DNA of 64,000 bases from Gemmatimonadota bacterium (GTDB lineage Bacteria > Gemmatimonadota > Gemmatimonadetes > Gemmatimonadales > Gemmatimonadaceae): NCBI GenBank assembly GCA_016719105.1, contig JADKAQ010000013.1, positions 1 through 64,000 of the forward strand. The letters run 5' to 3'. How positions within the stretch are numbered: the first letter of the stretch is position 1; every line of letters begins with the position of its first letter. This document shows positions 9,030 through 17,999 of this stretch, one piece after another. Both the position numbers and the translations under genes were made by a program. The notes beneath the pieces were generated by a model, which had not been told where the DNA came from, did no database searches, and worked only from the letters and a program-made list of their open reading frames with translations.

Positions 9030-9812
9030 ATGCCGTTCACAGATCTTCGCCGTGCCGCGATCGTCGGCCTCGCGCTGGTCGGTGCGCTCTTGGTTGCGAC
9101 TCGCCCGGCGGCGGCCCAGGTCATACGCGGCATCGCGGTCGATTCGGTCACGCGCGACCCGCTCCCCGACCTCCTCGTCACCCTCGTCGACTCGGCGGCC
9201 AACTTCCTCGGGGCCGCGCGAACGTCCGAGCGCGGGCGCTTTGTCTTCACCGGTCGCGGAGGCGGCTTCTATGCGCTGGACCTGCGCGCGATCGGCTTCA
9301 AGCGCCTTACGTCGCCGTGGATTCCGCTCGCGGCGAACGACACGGTCGAGGTGACGCTGCGCGTCGTGCGAGTGCCGATCACGCTGTCACCAGTGGTGGT
9401 GCGCGCCGAGCGCGATGCGATTCTCGACCGCTCCTTCCTGGGGATGAACTTCAAGGCGATGGGAGCGAAGATCCTCGCGCCGTCGGAGATCGACGCCGTA
9501 CGCGGCGGCGCCCGCGACTATGTGGATCTCGTGCAGTCGTTGAGCCCCGTGGGTTACCTCCCGCGCAGCATCGACGGGCGAACCAGCGCTCGCTGCATCG
9601 CGTGGATGCGTACGGGGGGCTGCATGCTCGTGTTCGTCGACGGCATGCGGATGCAGGATCCGCAGCAGGCACTCGACATGGCGCCTCCCGAACAGGTCAG
9701 TCACGTCGTCCTGATTCGCGCGAGTGAGGCCGGTGTCTTGTTCGGGACCGGATCATCGTCCGGGGTCCTGATGGTCTTCACGAAGGGCTTCGTGCGGGGC
9801 GCAGCGCGATAG
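9030..9812 (+). CDS. Exported carboxypeptidase-regulatory-like plus TonB plug-like protein without a barrel
   Basis: 260 aa. A signal peptide (about residues 5-30, ending AAAQ) is followed by a CarboxypepD_reg-like beta sandwich (about 31-115) and a region resembling a TonB-receptor plug (VFVDGMRM and the terminal GVLMVFTKG, comparable to the GVILITTKRG end of plugs). The protein ends where a receptor barrel would begin, so it is not a transporter by itself. It may be a stand-alone plug family or a receptor remnant. I chose 9030 because it places the signal peptide at the N-terminus; an in-frame ATG at 8952 overlaps the HD gene stop. Confidence 0.6.
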   Translation: MPFTDLRRAAIVGLALVGALLVATRPAAAQVIRGIAVDSVTRDPLPDLLVTLVDSAANFLGAARTSERGRFVFTGRGGGFYALDLRAIGFKRLTSPWIPLAANDTVEVTLRVVRVPITLSPVVVRAERDAILDRSFLGMNFKAMGAKILAPSEIDAVRGGARDYVDLVQSLSPVGYLPRSIDGRTSARCIAWMRTGGCMLVFVDGMRMQDPQQALDMAPPEQVSHVVLIRASEAGVLFGTGSSSGVLMVFTKGFVRGAAR

Positions 9813-9834
9813 GCCCCCCCTGCTCGCCTCGCCC

Positions 9835-10323
9835 CTACTGCGTCGGCGGCCCCGCCGGATGCTTGCTGCACGCGGGCGGTTGTTCAGCGGTCCACGCCAT
9901 CGACGCGATGCGCCACGTCCCATTCGTCTGGACGAGCGTGAAGACGTCCACCCCGCAGTGCGACCACTTCCCGTCGAGATAGAAGTCGTACGGATACCAG
10001 ACCATGGCGATCGGTCCCTGGATCTTCACCTCGGCGTTCCACCCCCGTTCGGCAAGCTTGGCCGTCGTCGGCGCGCTGCGCTGCTCGGCACGCGTGCGCA
10101 CGCGATACACCGAGGCGCCGTCGCGCGTGACGGTCGGGAACATGACGGCCTCGGGGATCATGAGGTCCGTGAAGCCCACCATGTCGCTCTTGCTGATCAG
10201 GGCCAGCGCCGAATCGGCGACGGCGAGGACGCGGGCCCGCTCAGGCGACACCTGCGCATGTGCGGGGCGCCCGAGCGGGGCGACGATCAGGGAAGCTACG
10301 AGTGCAGCGCGCAGGAGGTGCAT
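9835..10323 (-). CDS. Secreted NTF2-like (SnoaL/DUF4440-type) protein
   Basis: 162 aa with a signal peptide (about 1-24, ending AHAQ). The rest looks like a small cone-shaped NTF2-like domain: an N-terminal helix, a central WYPYDFYLDGKW segment and a final strand with WRIASMAW. Such domains bind small ligands or have lost their activity; no catalytic signature is evident. The open frame extends to 10494, but the start at 10323 fits the signal peptide. It is convergent with the plug-domain gene (22-bp gap). Confidence 0.65.
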   Translation of the reverse strand: MHLLRAALVASLIVAPLGRPAHAQVSPERARVLAVADSALALISKSDMVGFTDLMIPEAVMFPTVTRDGASVYRVRTRAEQRSAPTTAKLAERGWNAEVKIQGPIAMVWYPYDFYLDGKWSHCGVDVFTLVQTNGTWRIASMAWTAEQPPACSKHPAGPPTQ

Positions 10324-10391
10324 CGTCGTCGGGGCGGGGGGACACGGGCGGTGCGTGACCACCCGAATCTGGCACGAGGCCGCCCTCCCGT

Positions 10392-10610
10392 CTACGCCTT
10401 CTCGCGCCCCCGCGCCTCGGCCAGCTTGCGCGCAATCCCGCGGTAGAACGCCGCATGATCGCCCTGCCCCTGCTGGTCCATGCCTAACGCGCACGCTTCC
10501 AGCGCGTAGAGGATGTTCCCCAGGTACAGCGCCGAAATCGACGCGACCGATTCCGGCTCGCGCTCGTCCTCGCCCGGCGCCTGAACGTGTTCGTCCCCCG
10601 CGTCCGTCAC
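10392..10610 (-). CDS. Small acidic-to-helical protein after the PP2C gene (unknown function)
   Basis: 72 aa from a GTG start. It begins 6 bp after the PP2C stop codon, which argues for co-transcription and a real gene. The N-terminus is acidic and Pro-rich; the rest (about residues 22-72) is predicted helical, with ALYLGNILYALEACALGM and a basic tail. There is no transmembrane stretch or known motif. It contains a TTA codon inside a GTTAGGC heptamer. Its place in a phospho-signalling cassette suggests an adaptor or regulator, but this is only context. Confidence 0.5.
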   Translation of the reverse strand: MTDAGDEHVQAPGEDEREPESVASISALYLGNILYALEACALGMDQQGQGDHAAFYRGIARKLAEARGREKA

Positions 10611-10616
10611 GCGGTC

Positions 10617-11405
10617 CTACGCGCCGAACGCCGGCCCTTCCTGCGTGGGGGCGTCCGCGTTGGGGGAATCGATCTGGAGGACCTGCACCACGATCGCCGT
10701 GATGTTGTCCAACCCGCCGCGGTAGTTGGCCTCGGCAATCAGCGCGTCGACGACGCGCCCGGCCGAGGCCCGCGACAGAAGGAGCTGTTGCAGCCGGCGG
10801 TCGTCGACCATCCCGGTGAGCCCGTCGGAGGCGACGAGGAAGACGTCGCCCACCTTGAGTTCGCCGGAGTACGTGTCGGGCTCCACCACGTCGCTCGCCC
10901 CCACGCAGCGGGTGATCACGTTGCTGTAGGGGTGGTAGCGCGCCTGCTCGGGGGTGAGGAAGCCGGCGTCGACCTGCTCCTGCACGTAGGAGTGGTCCTT
11001 GGTGAGCTGGCGCAGGGCGCCGTCGCGCAGCAGGTACACGCGGGAGTCGCCCACCTGGCCGATGAGGTAGCGCGCCCCCGACATCACCAGGACCGACGCG
11101 GTCGTCCCCATCCCTTGCTTGTCGGACTCCTGGATCGTGCGATCGTAGATGGCCCGGTTGGCGATGCGCAGCGACTCGGCGACCCGCAGGCGCGCCGCTT
11201 CACCATACACGTCGTTCAACTCGTGCAGCTCACGCGAGACGATCTGCACCGCCATCTCACTGGCCACTTCGCCCGCGGCGTGCCCTCCCATGCCGTCAGC
11301 GACAATGAAGACGCCGCGCTCCCGGGTGGCATGCGCGAAGAACGCGTCTTCGTTTCCTGAGCGAATCATGCCCACATCGCTGCGGGCGGCAACGGTCAGC
11401 TCCAC
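10617..11405 (-). CDS. PP2C-family Ser/Thr protein phosphatase
   Basis: 262 aa from the GTG at 11405, which overlaps the FHA-gene stop by one base (TAGTG), so translation is probably coupled. The frame is open further upstream to 11465, but that part lies inside the FHA gene. Stp1/PrpC-type motifs are all present: GNEDAFF, DGMGGHAAGE, a GMGTT segment, GDSRVYLL, ASDGLTG and the terminal GGLDNITAIVV, giving the Asp ligands for two metal ions. It would remove phosphate from Ser/Thr in cytoplasmic proteins, working against a eukaryotic-like kinase. No kinase gene lies in the window. Confidence 0.9.
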   Translation of the reverse strand: MELTVAARSDVGMIRSGNEDAFFAHATRERGVFIVADGMGGHAAGEVASEMAVQIVSRELHELNDVYGEAARLRVAESLRIANRAIYDRTIQESDKQGMGTTASVLVMSGARYLIGQVGDSRVYLLRDGALRQLTKDHSYVQEQVDAGFLTPEQARYHPYSNVITRCVGASDVVEPDTYSGELKVGDVFLVASDGLTGMVDDRRLQQLLLSRASAGRVVDALIAEANYRGGLDNITAIVVQVLQIDSPNADAPTQEGPAFGA

Positions 11406-12832
11406 TAGCGACCCTGGAGGACGAGGTAGAGAAAGAAGGCGCCGAGCGCCACGAGTGCCAACCACAACCAGACAGGCGCCCCTTTCGGCGCGGGCGGAGC
11501 ATCGTCCGTTTCCACGCCACGCGCAAGTTCCTTGAGCCGCTGCTCCGCGCGCTTGGGGTCCGGCCCACGCACCCCCACGATCACCCGCGTCTCCCCTGTG
11601 GCCCGCTGTCCCCCACCCATCGTGCGAAAGAGCATCTTCACGCCGCCGAACCGCACGTCTCCCCCGCTCGACACCTTCGCCTCGCCATACACGCGGCTCC
11701 CGGCGACGTAGGTGCCGTTCGTGGAATCCATGTCCACAATGTACCAGGCGTCCTCGCGTCGCTGGATCTTCGCGTGCGACTCGGAGACGCTCTCGTCACG
11801 GATGGCCACATCGTTGTGATCGCCCCGCCCGACGTGCGACAGCGGGGCGATCAACTCGAAGCGTTTCCCCTTCTCCGGCCCCTCGTTGAGGATCTCGAGC
11901 ACCGCCAGCGTCCCCTTGCGGCGCGAGGCCGCGGACGACGCCTCGTGCAGTGCCGGGGCCCCACCCACGGGGGCGGCGTCCGACGCAGGGGTGCGCGGCG
12001 CGACCGGCCCCACTCCCGGCATCAGCGAGAGATCCGGGGTACGCGACGGCGATGGCGCGGACGGTGTCGCCGGCGGTGTGGGGGCGACGACCGGGCGCTT
12101 GATCGCCGGAATCGCCGCCGTCGCCTGCAGCGACGGGACGTCGAGGAGCGACCGTGGTGGGACCGGCGGCTCTGCGTCGGCGTAGAAGCGGAACTCGTCG
12201 TTGCCGATGCGCACCGTGTCGCCGCGCGCCAACCCCAAGGCCCCCTGCACGCGCGCCCCGTTGACCAGGACGCCGTTGGTGCTGGAGTCGACCAACTCGT
12301 AGCCCCCGGGCCCCGGCGTGATGCGCGCGTGCCGGCGCGACACGTTGGCGGCGGCCACGACGACGTCGCACCCTGCATCACGCCCGAGCGTCAGCCCCTC
12401 CGGCGGGACGGCGTACTCGCGACCATCGGTGAGCGAGACGAGGCGTCCGCGGGAGCGCGCCTCACCAATCCCCGCACTCGGCGTCGCCACGCGCACATCG
12501 CCCTGCGTGGGGACCTCCAGCGTCACTCCCCCCTGCTGCTCGTCCGCGAAGCGCAGCTCGCAGCCGTCGATCGCCACGCGATCGCCGTGCAGCAGCGGGG
12601 CGGGCTCGCGTCCCACGGGGACGCCGTTCACGAAGACGCCGGCATCGCCCTGCACCACACGCAGCGATGCCGCGCCATCCGGGGCTATCACCACGGCCAC
12701 GAGCGCGGCATCAGCGACATCGCCGGGTTCAGCACCGGGAGGGACGCACACATCGGCCCCGACTCCCCTCCCCACGCGCGTCTCGCCCTGAGCGAGCGGA
12801 AAGTGCGCGTCTTGGTGCTGGAGATAGGGCAT
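11405..12832 (-). CDS. Membrane-anchored protein with three FHA-type domains
   Basis: 475 aa from the ATG at 12832. Three phosphothreonine-binding FHA-like units are visible: about residues 12-110 (degenerate, with ETRVGRGVGADV), about 140-220 (LTLGRDAGCDVVV, NVSRRHARI, DSSTNGVLVNG) and about 330-410 (SHVGRGDHNDVAI, SESHAKI, DSTNGTYV). A Pro/Ala/Ser-rich linker separates the second and third. One C-terminal helix (about 450-472) anchors the protein with its FHA domains in the cytoplasm. It probably docks phosphorylated partners that the coupled PP2C gene dephosphorylates. Confidence 0.85.
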   Translation of the reverse strand: MPYLQHQDAHFPLAQGETRVGRGVGADVCVPPGAEPGDVADAALVAVVIAPDGAASLRVVQGDAGVFVNGVPVGREPAPLLHGDRVAIDGCELRFADEQQGGVTLEVPTQGDVRVATPSAGIGEARSRGRLVSLTDGREYAVPPEGLTLGRDAGCDVVVAAANVSRRHARITPGPGGYELVDSSTNGVLVNGARVQGALGLARGDTVRIGNDEFRFYADAEPPVPPRSLLDVPSLQATAAIPAIKRPVVAPTPPATPSAPSPSRTPDLSLMPGVGPVAPRTPASDAAPVGGAPALHEASSAASRRKGTLAVLEILNEGPEKGKRFELIAPLSHVGRGDHNDVAIRDESVSESHAKIQRREDAWYIVDMDSTNGTYVAGSRVYGEAKVSSGGDVRFGGVKMLFRTMGGGQRATGETRVIVGVRGPDPKRAEQRLKELARGVETDDAPPAPKGAPVWLWLALVALGAFFLYLVLQGR

Positions 12833-12957
12833 GCGTTCGGTTGAAATCGGGAACGACGACGGGACGTGACAACACGATCCTGCAGGGGACATGCCCGGGC
12901 CAAGGGGCGGAAACTACCCCGCGCACCGCTGGGGCCGCAAGCTCAGGCGCCACTTGG

Positions 12958-14889
12958 TCATGCGCCCCTCACGACACCGGTCTGAAGACGTGTCAGCCGC
13001 TCATACAATCCCCCCATCTCCTGCAACTCGCGGTGCGTCCCGCGCTCGCGCACTTCGCCATGGTGCATGACCAGAATCTCGTCCGCATCGCGAATGGTGC
13101 TGAGGCGGTGCGCGATGGCGATCGTCGTGCGCCCGCGCATCAGTTCAGCCAACGCTCGCTGGATCTCCCCCTCGATCTCGCTGTCCACGGCACTGGTCGC
13201 TTCGTCGAGGACAAGGACGGCGGGATCGGCCGCGATCGCGCGCGCGAACGACAGGAGCTGTCGCTCCCCCACACTCACCGAACTCCCGCGCTCGCCGAGC
13301 GCGTAGCCGTACCCCCCGGGGAGTCGCTGCACCAGCCGATCGGCCCCCACGCGTGTCGCCGCGTCGCGCACCTGCGCATCGGTGAGCGGCGTCGACAGCC
13401 GGATGTTGGAGGCGATGTCGCCCGCGAACAGGAAAATGTCCTGCTGCACGTAGCCGATCAGGCGCCGCACGTCGGCCACGGGGAGCTCGCGCTGGTCGAT
13501 CCCGTTGATCAGGATCTCGCCGCGCTGCGGCTGATAGAAGCCGAGCAGGAGGTTGATGATCGTCGTCTTTCCCGCCCCCGTGTGCCCGACGATGGCGAGA
13601 GTGCGCCCGGGACGTGCGACGAAGTTGACGTCCCGCAGCACCCACTCCGGCGGGCGATCGGCGGTGTCGCCAGCGGCGGCGTGCGGCGCGGCGTAGGCGA
13701 ACCAGACGTGGCGGAACTCGATCGAGACGGGGGATCGAAGACGGGGATCGGACTGAGCCGCGCCGTCGCCGGGCGTTGTGCTGGCGCGGGATGAGTCGGT
13801 CGACTGCGCCGGCAGTGCCCGCCCGGTGGCCGACGCGCCAAGCGCGCCGGCATTCGCGTCTCCCGTCGCTCGTCGCACGTCCGGTTCTTCGTCCAGGAGC
13901 GCGAAGATCCGCTCGCTCGCCGCCATCGCCTGCTGCAGCGTGTTGTACTTGTCGGAGAGGTCCTGCAGCGGCTCGAAGAAGCGCCGGACGAGTTGCAGGA
14001 AGGCAGCCACCGTCCCGACCGAGAGCGTCGCCAGGTCGACGCGCGCGGCGCCCGCGACGAGGATGGCGGCGATCGCTATCGTCGTCAGGAGCTCGATGAT
14101 CGGGAAGTACAGCGCATAGATCGTGATCGACGTGAGGTGCGCATCGAGATGGTCCTTGTTGAGCGCGTCGAAACGCCTCGCCTCGTCGCCCTCACGTCCG
14201 AACAGCTGCACCACGCGCACCCCCGAGAGCCGTTCCTGCAGGAAGGCGTTGATGCGCGCGAGCCGGGTGCGAATCGCGCGATACGCCTCGCGCACGCGCA
14301 CCCGAAAGACGTTCGACGCGATCACGACCAGCGGGATGACGGCGAAGGCGGCGAGGGCGAGCCGCCAGTCGACCACGAGCATCAGGATGCTGATGGCCAG
14401 GAGCGTGAAGACGTCGCCGAGTCCGGCGACGACCCCGGAGGTGAACAGCTCGTTCAGCGACTCCACGTCGGAGGTCACGCGGGTGACGAGACGCCCGACG
14501 GGGTTGCGGTCGAAGTAGGCGACGGGGAGTCGCTGGAGGTGGGCGAAGAGCTGCGTGCGGAGGTCGTGCATGACGCGCTGGCCCAGGCGCGCGGTCAGGA
14601 CGGTTTCGCCGTACGTGCAGCCGAACTGCGCGAGCAGGGTGCCGCCGAAGAGGAGGGCGGCGTGGAGGATCGCGGTGGCGTCGCCTGCGGGGATGGCGAC
14701 ATCGATCACCCGTCGCGTGAGCAGGGGGCCCACCAGCTGCAACGCGCCGTCGATCACCAGCAGGGCGAGCGACGAGGCGATGAGGGCGCGGTACGGCCAG
14801 GCGTAGCGCAGGAGCCGCCGGGCGAGGCGCGCGTCGTACGCCTTGCCGAGGACGTCTTCCTCGCTCGAGTCTGGGGGGGTGGGCGGCAT
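12958..14889 (-). CDS. ABC exporter, fused permease and ATPase (MsbA/MdlB type)
   Basis: 643 aa. Six-helix ABC membrane domain (about 40-330), then a low-complexity linker (about 340-390), then the nucleotide-binding domain with Walker A GHTGAGKTTI, Q-loop region YVQQDIF, signature SVGERQLLSFARA, Walker B VLVLDEATSAVD and H-loop AIAHRLST. As a half-transporter it must dimerise; no partner half-transporter is adjacent, so a homodimer is likely. The substrate (lipid, drug or peptide) is unknown. The start at 14889 puts an acidic soluble tail before the first helix. It is divergent from uvrA, sharing a 67-bp intergenic region. Confidence 0.88.
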   Translation of the reverse strand: MPPTPPDSSEEDVLGKAYDARLARRLLRYAWPYRALIASSLALLVIDGALQLVGPLLTRRVIDVAIPAGDATAILHAALLFGGTLLAQFGCTYGETVLTARLGQRVMHDLRTQLFAHLQRLPVAYFDRNPVGRLVTRVTSDVESLNELFTSGVVAGLGDVFTLLAISILMLVVDWRLALAAFAVIPLVVIASNVFRVRVREAYRAIRTRLARINAFLQERLSGVRVVQLFGREGDEARRFDALNKDHLDAHLTSITIYALYFPIIELLTTIAIAAILVAGAARVDLATLSVGTVAAFLQLVRRFFEPLQDLSDKYNTLQQAMAASERIFALLDEEPDVRRATGDANAGALGASATGRALPAQSTDSSRASTTPGDGAAQSDPRLRSPVSIEFRHVWFAYAAPHAAAGDTADRPPEWVLRDVNFVARPGRTLAIVGHTGAGKTTIINLLLGFYQPQRGEILINGIDQRELPVADVRRLIGYVQQDIFLFAGDIASNIRLSTPLTDAQVRDAATRVGADRLVQRLPGGYGYALGERGSSVSVGERQLLSFARAIAADPAVLVLDEATSAVDSEIEGEIQRALAELMRGRTTIAIAHRLSTIRDADEILVMHHGEVRERGTHRELQEMGGLYERLTRLQTGVVRGA

Positions 14890-14942
14890 CTCCCGCGAAC
14901 GGTAGCCGGAGCGACCGACGCCCGGCAGCGGGGGGCGGCGAT

Positions 14943-14948
14943 TAGCTT
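14943..14948 (+). promoter_or_regulatory. -10-like box TAGCTT close to the uvrA start
   Basis: TAGCTT ends 8 nt before the GTG start of uvrA in the short divergent region. No LexA-type (SOS) box is recognisable. As with maeB and the HD gene, the box sits too close for a normal leader. Confidence 0.35.
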
Positions 14949-14956
14949 TTCCCCCT

Positions 14957-17875
14957 GTGAAGGACGCGATTCTCGTCCGGGGCGCCCGGCAGCACAACCT
15001 CAAGGGGATCGACGTGGCCATCCCGCGCCGCGCGATCACCGTCGTCACCGGCCCGTCGGGTTCGGGCAAGTCGTCGCTCGCCTTCGACACGATCTACGCC
15101 GAGGGGCAGCGGCGCTACGTGGAGTCGCTGTCGTCATATGCGCGGCAGTTCCTCGAGCGCATGGAGAAGCCCGACGTCGACTCGATCGAGGGGATCTCCC
15201 CAGCGGTGGCGATCGAGCAGAAGAACCCGACCAAGTCGTCGCGCTCGACCGTGGGGACGGCGACGGAGATCTACGACTACCTGCGCCTGCTCTGGGCGCG
15301 CGTGGGGCACACGTACTGTCCGCTGTGCGGGCGCGAGATGACCCCCGACACGGTGGAGTCGGTCACGGACCGCCTGCTCGCGCTCCCCGAAGGGTCGCGC
15401 ATGCAGGTGGGCTTTCCGTTGCGCCTGTCGTCGAAGGTGACGCACACCGTGGTGGTCGAGAACCTGCGCGCGCAGGGCTTCCTGCGCGTGGTGGCCGACG
15501 GCCGCACGCTGCACGTCGACGATTTCGCGGCGGAGAAGCTGGACCTGACCAAGGTCGGCGAGCTGGTGGTGGTGGTCGACCGTCTTTCGGCGACAGCGGA
15601 GCTGCGGGGGCGCATTGCCGAAGCGGTGTCCACGGCGTTTCGCGAGGGGGAGGGCGACTGTGCGGTCGTGTTGCAGGAAGACGAGAAGACGAGAAGACGA
15701 GAAGACGAGAAAGGGCCGAGCAGCGCGTTGTCCCGTCTTCCCGTCTTCCCGTCTTCCCGTCTTCTGCGTTTCACCGAACGTTTCGAGTGCCCGAACGATG
15801 GCACGCGCGCCCCGGCCCCGTCGCCGCAGCTCTTCAGCTTCAACAATCCGCGCGGCGCCTGTTCCACGTGCAACGGCTTTGGTGCCGTGCTCGAGTATGA
15901 CGAGTCGTTGATCGTGCCTAACGTCGAGCGGTCGGTGCGCGACGGGGCCATCGATCCGTGGACCAAGCCCCGGTACGAGAACAAGCGCCGGGCGCTGGCC
16001 GAGTACTGCAAGAAGGAGGGGATCGACACGAGCGTCCCGTGGCTCGCGCTCGCCGCCGATGTGCGCCACCGCCTCCTGCATCACAGCGGGCGCGGCTACA
16101 AGGGGATCTTCCCCTTCCTGGTCGACCTCGAGGAGAAGCGTTACAAGCAGTACATCCGCGTCTTCCTGCGGCAGTACCAGTCGGCCAAGGAGTGCGGCAC
16201 CTGCCGCGGGACCAAGCTGCAGACCGACGCGCTCAACGTGCGCGTGGCCGGCCTCACGATCGCCGACGTGTCGGCGTTGTCCATCGACCAGCTGCGCGCC
16301 TGGCTCGACGGACTCGCCCTGTCGCCGTTCGAACAGGAGGTGGCGGACCACATCCTGCGCGAGGCGCGCGACCGCGTGCGCTTTCTCTGCGACGTGGGGC
16401 TCACGTACCTCTCGCTGCACCGGGCCACGCGCACGCTCTCCGGCGGCGAGGCGCAACGCATCTCGCTCTCCAACGCGTTAGGCTCGTCGCTGGTCGACAC
16501 GTTGTACGTGCTCGACGAGCCGTCGATCGGGCTGCACTCGCGCGACCTGGATCGACTCCTCGCCCTGCTCGCGCGCCTGCGCGACCGCGGCAACACGGTG
16601 CTGATCGTCGAGCACGACCTCGCGGCGATCCGCGCCGCCGATCACATGATCGAGCTCGGGCCGGCGTCGGGCGAACAGGGGGGACACGTCGTCTTCGACG
16701 GGCCGGTGTCCGAGGCGGCCGATTCACCGCTCACCGGGCAGTACCTCACCGGGGCGCGCACGATCCCCCTCCCCGACCAGCGGCGGCGTACCGGGCCACG
16801 GTGGCTCACCCTCACCGGCGCCCGCGAGCACAACTTGCGCGGCGTCGACGTGAAGATCCCGTTAGGCACGCTCACCGCCGTCACCGGCGTCTCGGGCTCG
16901 GGCAAGAGCACCCTCATCCACGACGTGCTGTATCGCGCCCTCGAGTTCCGCCTCACCGGCGAACACAGCGCCAAGCAGCACCTCGGGGAGAAGGTCGGCG
17001 CCTACGACACGCTCACCGGCTACGAGTCGCTGGACGCCGTCGTCCTCATCGACCAGGAGCCGATCGGGCGTTCGCCGCGCTCCAACCCGGTGACGTACAT
17101 CAAGGCCTACGACGAGATCCGCCGCATCTTCTCGCAGATCCCGCTCGCCAGGCAGCGCAAGTACACCGCCTCGACCTTCTCCTTCAACGTGAAGGGGGGA
17201 CGCTGCGAGAAGTGCGAAGGCGCCGGCTACCTCGAGGTGGAAATGGTCTTCATGGCCGACGTCTTCGTCCCCTGCGACGAATGTGCCGGCCGCCGCTTCA
17301 AGGCCGAGGTCCTCGAGGTCACGCTCTTCGGGAAGAGCATCCACGACGTCTTGCAGCTCACGGTGGACCAGGCGATCCGCTTCTTCCCCTATGAGGAGAA
17401 GCTGGGCCAGGCCCTCTGGCAGCTGCAACAGGTGGGGCTCGGCTACCTGCGCCTCGGCCAGCCGGCGACCACGCTGTCGGGCGGCGAGGCCCAGCGCGTG
17501 AAGATCGCGCGCGAACTCACCCTCTCCGCCAAGGCCGCCGGGCGCAAGCTGTACCTCATGGACGAGCCAACGACCGGGTTGCACCTGGAAGACGTGCGCA
17601 AGCTGGCCGAGGTGCTCGACCGGCTCGTGGAGGCGGGGCACACCGTACTGCTGATCGAGCACAACCTCGACGTCATCAAGCTCGCCGACTGGATCATCGA
17701 CGTCGGCCCCGAGGGGGGCGACGGCGGCGGGACGATCGTGGCGATGGGGACCCCCGAGGAGGTCGCGGCCACCCCCGCCTCGCACACCGGACGCTTCCTG
17801 CAGGAGGTCCTGGGGGCGGATACGCGGGCGCAGGTGAACCCATCATCCAGGCGCGGCGCGGCGGCGCGGCGATAG
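14957..17875 (+). CDS. uvrA: Excinuclease ABC subunit A with a repeat-derived insertion
   Basis: 972 aa, GTG start. UvrA recognises damaged DNA with UvrB in nucleotide excision repair. Both ATPase cassettes are intact: GPSGSGKSSLAFDT (about 33-46) with LSGGEAQRISLSNAL and DEPSIGLH, and GVSGSGKSTLIHDV with LSGGEAQRVKIAREL and DEPTTGLH. Zinc motifs are CPLC near residue 120, GACSTCNGFG near 295, and CEKC...CDEC in the C-terminal half. Two oddities: residues about 241-269 are encoded by short tandem repeats with no counterpart in typical UvrA, and the Zn module after them reads CPND where CPxC is usual, so one ligand is Asp. Confidence 0.96.
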   Translation: MKDAILVRGARQHNLKGIDVAIPRRAITVVTGPSGSGKSSLAFDTIYAEGQRRYVESLSSYARQFLERMEKPDVDSIEGISPAVAIEQKNPTKSSRSTVGTATEIYDYLRLLWARVGHTYCPLCGREMTPDTVESVTDRLLALPEGSRMQVGFPLRLSSKVTHTVVVENLRAQGFLRVVADGRTLHVDDFAAEKLDLTKVGELVVVVDRLSATAELRGRIAEAVSTAFREGEGDCAVVLQEDEKTRRREDEKGPSSALSRLPVFPSSRLLRFTERFECPNDGTRAPAPSPQLFSFNNPRGACSTCNGFGAVLEYDESLIVPNVERSVRDGAIDPWTKPRYENKRRALAEYCKKEGIDTSVPWLALAADVRHRLLHHSGRGYKGIFPFLVDLEEKRYKQYIRVFLRQYQSAKECGTCRGTKLQTDALNVRVAGLTIADVSALSIDQLRAWLDGLALSPFEQEVADHILREARDRVRFLCDVGLTYLSLHRATRTLSGGEAQRISLSNALGSSLVDTLYVLDEPSIGLHSRDLDRLLALLARLRDRGNTVLIVEHDLAAIRAADHMIELGPASGEQGGHVVFDGPVSEAADSPLTGQYLTGARTIPLPDQRRRTGPRWLTLTGAREHNLRGVDVKIPLGTLTAVTGVSGSGKSTLIHDVLYRALEFRLTGEHSAKQHLGEKVGAYDTLTGYESLDAVVLIDQEPIGRSPRSNPVTYIKAYDEIRRIFSQIPLARQRKYTASTFSFNVKGGRCEKCEGAGYLEVEMVFMADVFVPCDECAGRRFKAEVLEVTLFGKSIHDVLQLTVDQAIRFFPYEEKLGQALWQLQQVGLGYLRLGQPATTLSGGEAQRVKIARELTLSAKAAGRKLYLMDEPTTGLHLEDVRKLAEVLDRLVEAGHTVLLIEHNLDVIKLADWIIDVGPEGGDGGGTIVAMGTPEEVAATPASHTGRFLQEVLGADTRAQVNPSSRRGAAARR
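15677..15763 (+). repeat. Paired octamer arrays inside uvrA
   Basis: Four perfect copies of GAAGACGA (15677-15708), a 23-bp spacer, then four perfect copies of CCCGTCTT (15732-15763). The second array is nearly the reverse complement of the first, so the 87 bp could form a long imperfect hairpin. The total is 29 codons, which preserves the uvrA frame, but gain or loss of one 8-bp unit would break it. Confidence 0.9.
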
Positions 17876-17999
17876 TTTGGCAAGCGAAGGGACCGCGCGG
17901 CGCCTCAGCGAGGTGATTCAGCGGGGCGTTTCGGCAAGGCGATCCCTCGCGTGTACAGCGATCGCTCGGCAGCACCGCACGCGCCGTCCACCCCTCACA

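Noticed and set aside
15677..15763. CRISPR-like or transposon interpretation of the uvrA repeats
   Set aside because: Units are only 8 bp with no unique spacers between them, and there is no cas gene, transposase or target-site duplication.
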